Origin: Candidatus Aquicultor primus
GTDB taxonomy: Bacteria > Actinomycetota > Aquicultoria > Aquicultorales > Aquicultoraceae
Direction: 5' to 3'
NCBI GenBank assembly: GCA_001767575.1
Contig: MELI01000086.1
Coordinates: forward strand, 1-10,245
Length of the DNA: 10,245 nt
How positions within the stretch are numbered: the first letter of the stretch is position 1; every line of letters starts with the position of its first letter. Positions 6,884 through 10,245 of the stretch are shown here, one piece after another. The notes below the pieces were generated by a model, which worked only from the letters and a program-made list of their open reading frames with translations, was not told the DNA's origin and did no database searches. A program made the translations under genes and the position numbers.

Positions 6884-7852
6884 TTAATCTTGAAATAGCC
6901 CACCCTCACCTTTTTCCAGCCTTATTATGTCATAGATAGTTGATGGGGCAACACCCAGGACTTCAGAAAGAACCCTTGGTGGTGTGCCAAGCTTTTTAGT
7001 TGCATAAAATACAACTGTTGCTCTTGCTTCTGAGACGACTTTTCTTCTGGAGCCGGAATAAAGCTCTGGCAAGCTTAGATTATAGCAAATGGCCACTTTA
7101 TTAAGGAGTTCTTCAAGTGGGCCGTCTTCTTGCGCCCCTATTTCGCTCTTATCAATATCTTTTAGAATAGCCTCGACAAATAGTCCTGAGCCTAATATCC
7201 TCTCATCATATGCTTGAAGACCTCTTTTTGACTCTAGGTCAAGTTTTGTAAGGCTTCTTTTTAAGCCACCACCAATCAGATGAGCCTGTCGGCCTAAAGC
7301 GATGCCGTCGACCATGAACTCTTTCAAACCCTGCCGTGCTCCTTTAAGATTGCGCCCAAAGTTATAAAGGACGTCGTCTACATCCATGAATGAGTACTTT
7401 CTCCGCCCCATCAAGGCTGAATACCCAGTAAAGGGGTAGAGGGCAAGCCTATCTAAATTAGAGACAATGCCGGCTCTAACCGGATTTAGGTGTATATAGC
7501 GGACAAGCTCTAAAAAATACGTATCTTCCTCAACAGCAAAGGATTTATACCGGTTCTGAAATAGATGTCCCGCACGCCTGTGTTTGCGGTTAAAATAGAT
7601 AGCGTATCCAGTTAAAAGACGCCTCATAAAAGTAGGTAGCGGTGTCTTAAGAGGCCTAACGAGTAGGTGCACGTGGTTTGGCATTAAAGCAAAGCCATAG
7701 ACTTTTATGTCCTCTGTCCCGGCAAGGCTAGAGAGCCGACCCAAAAGTTCTTTGTAGTCAGCTTCGCCTCTGAATATCTGTTTTCTCTCTATCCCTCGAA
7801 ATATTACGTGATAGACCAGCCCCGGGATATCTAGCCTTGGTAGCCTTGGCAT
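6884..7852 (-). CDS. REP-associated tyrosine transposase (RAYT), Y1/HUH family
   Basis: This 322-residue protein begins MPRLPRLDIPGLVYHV, the typical start of the RAYT branch of the IS200/IS605 (Y1_Tnp) family: single-strand DNA endonucleases that cut at hairpins through a tyrosine. The metal-binding motif is M-P-N-H-V-H-L-L (His60, His62). RAGHLFQNRYKS (93-104) and EEDTYFLELVRYIHLNPVRAG (109-128) follow, with the catalytic Tyr probably Tyr112 or Tyr119. A C-terminal domain (about 265-312) has the helix-turn-helix LSEVLGVAPSTIYDIIR and resembles the DnaA C-terminal DNA-binding fold seen in many long RAYTs. The frame is intact and the active site complete, so it may be functional. The ATG at 7852 has no clear ribosome binding site but fits the family's start. 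Base composition is more AT-rich than its neighbours. Confidence 0.93.
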   Translation of the reverse strand: MPRLPRLDIPGLVYHVIFRGIERKQIFRGEADYKELLGRLSSLAGTEDIKVYGFALMPNHVHLLVRPLKTPLPTFMRRLLTGYAIYFNRKHRRAGHLFQNRYKSFAVEEDTYFLELVRYIHLNPVRAGIVSNLDRLALYPFTGYSALMGRRKYSFMDVDDVLYNFGRNLKGARQGLKEFMVDGIALGRQAHLIGGGLKRSLTKLDLESKRGLQAYDERILGSGLFVEAILKDIDKSEIGAQEDGPLEELLNKVAICYNLSLPELYSGSRRKVVSEARATVVFYATKKLGTPPRVLSEVLGVAPSTIYDIIRLEKGEGGLFQD

Positions 7853-7858
7853 AAGACA

Positions 7859-7887
7859 AGACTACCCTTAGGATAAAAAAGTGTCAA
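7859..7887 (-). promoter_or_regulatory. Candidate promoter of the RAYT gene
   Basis: On the minus strand a perfect -35 TTGACA (7882-7887) is followed after 17 bp by a weak -10, TAGTCT (7859-7864). The predicted transcript would start at or within a few bases of the ATG at 7852, which agrees with the lack of a ribosome binding site but would mean an almost leaderless mRNA. The -35 overlaps the edge of an imperfect palindrome (7886-7917), a possible operator. Confidence 0.35.
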
Positions 7888-7917
7888 CCATATGTGCTTA
7901 TGTGTAAGTGCATGGTT
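7886..7917. repeat. Imperfect palindrome upstream of the RAYT gene
   Basis: AACCAT (7886-7891) and ATGGTT (7912-7917) bracket ATGTGCTTA-TGTG-TAAGTGCAT. The inner 9-bp arms pair with two G-T wobbles, and the outer hexamers give an alternative register. It lies between the RAYT -35 and the right inverted repeat. It could be a binding site for the enzyme or a regulator, or simply a hairpin in the element's end. Confidence 0.5.
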
Positions 7918-7924
7918 TAGCTAA

Positions 7925-7947
7925 CGTAACAACCGTAGCAGCGTCCC
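7925..7947 (-). repeat. Right inverted repeat of the RAYT unit
   Basis: On the minus strand it begins GGGACGCTGCTACGG and continues TTGTTACG, where the left copy has CTGTTACG; this is the single difference over 23 bp. Outside it lie two GTAAAC units (minus strand GTAAACGTAAACG), and the left flank keeps only a degenerate version of these. Confidence 0.85.
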
Positions 7948-8002
7948 CGTTTACGTTTACCCGCTTATTAGAGCCTGGCATATACGCTTATAGCTAAAGC
8001 TG

Positions 8003-8668
8003 CTAGGCAATGATCGATCCGTCCTTAAGACGAACGGTACGTTTCGCGTGGCGGGCGATTTCTTCCTCATGGGTAACCATGATAATGGTCTTTCCCTGTG
8101 AATTCAGTTCGGCAAAGATCTCCATGATCTCTTCGCCCGTCCTGCTATCGAGGTTGCCTGTTGGCTCATCCGCCAGGACAATGCTCGGGTCGTTCACCAA
8201 CGCCCGAGCAATGGCCACCCGCTGGCGTTGACCGCCGCTTAGCTCCTGCGGCAGATGATGAAGACGATCGCTCATACCAACACGTTCCAATAGATCCCGT
8301 GCACGTTGGGGGCTGCTCTCGATTCCGCTATATAACAGCGGTAGTTCAACATTTTTTAAGACGTTGCTTCTCGGCAGCAGATTGAAGCTCTGAAATACAA
8401 AGCCGATCTCGCGATTGCGAATCATGGCGTGATCATCCTCACTGAGATCGGTAACATCTCGACCGTTAAGCGAATAGGTGCCATCGCTCGATTTATCCAG
8501 TAGGCCGATGATATTCATTAACGTCGTTTTTCCCGACCCCGAAGGGCCCATTAGTGAGATAAACTCACCCCGCGCTACAGTGAGGTTGATATCTTTAAGC
8601 ACCGGTATAGACTCAGAGCCGAGGCTATAGCTTTTACATATATTCTGGGTTTCGATTACCGGTTCCAT
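8003..8668 (-). CDS. MacB/LolD-type ABC transporter ATP-binding protein
   Basis: This stand-alone nucleotide-binding subunit (about 221 residues) belongs to the MacB/LolD/FtsE-like group, which drives FtsX-type permeases to export or extract substrates by a mechanical cycle. All motifs are present (numbering from the ATG): Walker A GPSGSGKT (41-48), Q-loop FVFQSFNLLP (Gln93), signature LSGGQRQR (143-150), Walker B IVLADEPTGNLD (163-174) and the H-loop His200. The family-typical N-L-D after Walker B is intact. The ATG at 8666-8668 overlaps the upstream stop as TGATG; a GTG at 8671 is the alternative and adds one residue. It is co-translated with the membrane fusion protein gene. The expected downstream permease is missing: the RAYT unit begins about 55 bp after its stop. 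Confidence 0.95.
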   Translation of the reverse strand: MEPVIETQNICKSYSLGSESIPVLKDINLTVARGEFISLMGPSGSGKTTLMNIIGLLDKSSDGTYSLNGRDVTDLSEDDHAMIRNREIGFVFQSFNLLPRSNVLKNVELPLLYSGIESSPQRARDLLERVGMSDRLHHLPQELSGGQRQRVAIARALVNDPSIVLADEPTGNLDSRTGEEIMEIFAELNSQGKTIIMVTHEEEIARHAKRTVRLKDGSIIA

Positions 8669-10245
8669 CACTCTTTCATCTCTTCCTCTTTAATGACAAC
8701 CTTTTCACCTAGGGACAGACCGTGCTTAACCTCAACGGACGATCCGTCTGTCATTCCTACCTCGATTTCCTTTACGACCGATTTGCCCGCGTCGCCGTGA
8801 ATGGTTACCGTTGGTTTACCGTTTGTCCTCGTAACGGCTTTGACCGGTATAGTAAGTACGTCTCTTGCTTCCTTGATAATAAAGTCTACATGAGCGGTCA
8901 TGCCGTCCTTGATTTTATTTGTCTTATTATCGACGACGACACGAACCTGATATGTGACCACCCCGTTCTGGTCGACCTTCGCTCGACCTTCGATACTCTC
9001 GACCGAGCCATAAAACTCTTCTCCTTCAAGGGCGTCAAACGCCGCCCTAATTTTTTGGCGGATAGAGATCTTGGCGATATCTATCTCCTCAACCTGGGCC
9101 TCAATCATCATACGGTTCACGTTGCCGATGACCATAAACGGCTCGGCTGTGCCGCCCGTACTCTGACCACCTGCGGTCTCTCCCTCTTTGCCATTGACGG
9201 CAAGCACAACACCGTCAACAGGAGATAAAAGTGTTGCTTCATCCAGTGCCGCTTCGGCACCCTGCACTACAGCGCCGGCCTGGTTTACAGAAGCACGTGC
9301 CGATGAGATCTCGCTGCTACTTACCGGCTCAAGAGTTATCTCTAATTGGGCCTCTGCCGTCCTTAATTGGGCCTTTGCGTTATTTAACTGCGTATCCTTG
9401 GCAGAGAGCTGTTCTCTGGAAAGCCGGCCGGCCTTGTATGCGTCATACGTGTAATCATACGCCGATTGCGCGTCGGTTAATGCTATCTTGGCATTGTTTA
9501 TGGCGACCTGCTTGCTGGTGATCTCCGCCGATGTAGCTCCTTCGAGCGCTATGCTTAGTTGAGCTTGCGCCGAATCAAGCTGGGCTTTTGCACTGTTAAG
9601 CTGGCTCTCCTTTAATAAAACCTTATCTATAAGAGCGCTGCTCGTACTGGTGCTGGCGTTAGATTCATCCAGCGCGTAATCATATGCTTTTTGGGCGTCA
9701 TCAACGGCAATCTGCGCGTTGGTAACCGCGGTCTGTTTACTAGAAACCGTGGCAGATGAAGGGCCTGCGCTTAATACGTTCAGCTGCGCCTCAGCCGAAT
9801 CGAGTTGCGCCTCCGCATTGTGAAGCTGTGCTTCCTTCGACATCAACTGTTCTTTTGATAACCGACCGGCTTTATATTCGTCCAGAGTATAGCTATAGTC
9901 TGCTTGCATATCGGCCAGTGCGATTTCGGCGTTCTCTACGACAGCACGCTTGCCGGCAACCTCAGCATCGGACGGGCGATCTTTTAGCGCACCGAGCTTA
10001 GCCAAGGCGCCGGAGTAGCCTGCTTTTGCTTGCGATAATTGAGCGGCTGACTTGCGCGAATCTAGCTTTGCGAGCTTTTGACCCTTCTTAACTGATTGCC
10101 CTTCTTCGACGTAGATTTCAGATACCGTACCGCCAGTTGCAAAACCAAGGTTTACAATCGAATCGGCAACGGCCCGTCCATCAGCGGTAGTGGCTATTTG
10201 GATGTCGGCCTTTACTACCGGTATCACCTTGCCCCCTTCTACGTC
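8668..10245 (-). CDS. MacA/HlyD-type membrane fusion protein, 5' end beyond window
   Basis: This periplasmic adaptor subunit works with the ABC ATPase gene that follows. The reading frame is open to the window edge (525 residues visible), and the N-terminal membrane anchor is expected outside; the GTG at 10227 is therefore probably internal. Numbered from that GTG: a first half-lipoyl segment (23-57, GGTVSEIYVEEGQSVKKGQKLAKLD), a long coiled-coil hairpin (58-330), the second lipoyl half (LLSPVDGVVLAVNGKEGE, 333-350), a beta-barrel domain (about 362-450), and a membrane-proximal domain with IPVKAVT (460-466) that ends in GEKVVIKEE. The hairpin is built of three tandem units of about 70 residues and is far longer than in typical MacA. 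The stop TGA overlaps the ATPase start. The substrate is unknown. Confidence 0.93.
   Translation of the reverse strand, partial: DVEGGKVIPVVKADIQIATTADGRAVADSIVNLGFATGGTVSEIYVEEGQSVKKGQKLAKLDSRKSAAQLSQAKAGYSGALAKLGALKDRPSDAEVAGKRAVVENAEIALADMQADYSYTLDEYKAGRLSKEQLMSKEAQLHNAEAQLDSAEAQLNVLSAGPSSATVSSKQTAVTNAQIAVDDAQKAYDYALDESNASTSTSSALIDKVLLKESQLNSAKAQLDSAQAQLSIALEGATSAEITSKQVAINNAKIALTDAQSAYDYTYDAYKAGRLSREQLSAKDTQLNNAKAQLRTAEAQLEITLEPVSSSEISSARASVNQAGAVVQGAEAALDEATLLSPVDGVVLAVNGKEGETAGGQSTGGTAEPFMVIGNVNRMMIEAQVEEIDIAKISIRQKIRAAFDALEGEEFYGSVESIEGRAKVDQNGVVTYQVRVVVDNKTNKIKDGMTAHVDFIIKEARDVLTIPVKAVTRTNGKPTVTIHGDAGKSVVKEIEVGMTDGSSVEVKHGLSLGEKVVIKEEEMKE
9310..9963 (-). repeat. Three tandem ~70-residue coiled-coil repeats in the membrane fusion protein
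   Basis: Units run about 9751-9963, 9526-9750 and 9310-9525 (residues 89-159, 160-234 and 235-306 counted from the GTG at 10227). Each has a Lys-containing start (for example SKQVAINNAKIAL), a YxYxxDxY-like turn with AGRLS(K/R)EQL in units 1 and 3, then a heptad run of the type LNSAKAQLDSAQAQL and a short G/P/S linker. The middle unit replaces the turn with a Ser/Thr-rich stretch and is about four residues longer. The pattern indicates internal duplication of an alpha-hairpin. Confidence 0.8.

Larger units (their letters stand above)
6845..7947 (-). mobile_element. RAYT-type element bounded by 23-bp inverted repeats
   Basis: A Y1/HUH transposase gene is enclosed by inverted repeats at 6845-6867 and 7925-7947 that match at 22 of 23 positions. 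Weaker matching (about 12 of 17 bases, sharing a GTAAA block) continues outward on both sides. The interior is visibly more AT-rich than the flanking genes. IS200/IS605-like and RAYT enzymes do not generate target duplications, so the outer limits cannot be fixed from one copy. The unit separates an ABC-exporter operon from the binding-protein operon. Whether it moves as a whole, or the repeats are REP-like sites acted on by the enzyme, cannot be told here. Confidence 0.65.

Noticed and set aside
8722..9228. 168-codon plus-strand reading frame
   Set aside because: Antisense to the membrane fusion protein gene, which has clear domain motifs in the opposite strand.

Overview
The window is a mid-GC bacterial segment in which every intact gene reads on the minus strand; only one decayed gene fragment reads on the plus strand. 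The 5' part of a canonical nifH (nitrogenase Fe protein) at the left edge points to a diazotroph, most likely anaerobic. Strong AAGGAGG-type ribosome binding sites, GTG starts, lipoproteins and a SpoIIE/RsbU-type phosphatase with a STAS partner would suit a Gram-positive or deep-branching anaerobe, but the sequence alone does not fix the phylum.

In the direction of transcription (right to left): (1) 8003-10245 holds the 3' part of a MacA/HlyD-type membrane fusion protein with an unusually long, internally repeated coiled-coil hairpin, overlapping a MacB/LolD-type ABC ATPase. No permease follows. (2) 6845-7947 is a mobile-looking unit: a REP-associated tyrosine transposase (RAYT, Y1/HUH family) flanked by a near-perfect 23-bp inverted repeat. 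(3) 1799-6710 is a tight four-gene operon: two paralogous NMT1/TauA-type substrate-binding lipoproteins, a membrane HAMP-PAS-GAF-PP2C phosphatase, and a STAS protein. No ABC permease or ATPase accompanies the binding proteins. (4) 724-1708 holds a small Cys/Met-rich protein resembling DUF2769 and a cyclase/kynurenine-formamidase-family hydrolase, probably with their own promoter. (5) 391-723 holds a perfect 14-bp inverted repeat and a frameshifted remnant of a GGDEF domain, then the nifH leader.

The most interesting unit is the four-gene operon. Its layout suggests that secreted binding proteins pass ligand occupancy to a membrane phosphatase rather than feed a transporter, giving a ligand-controlled partner-switching system. 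The STAS protein has Asp-Glu-Ala-Gly where classical anti-anti-sigma factors carry the phosphorylated Ser, so the usual phosphorylation switch may not operate on it. No anti-sigma kinase or sigma factor is visible here. No tRNA, rRNA or CRISPR array was seen.
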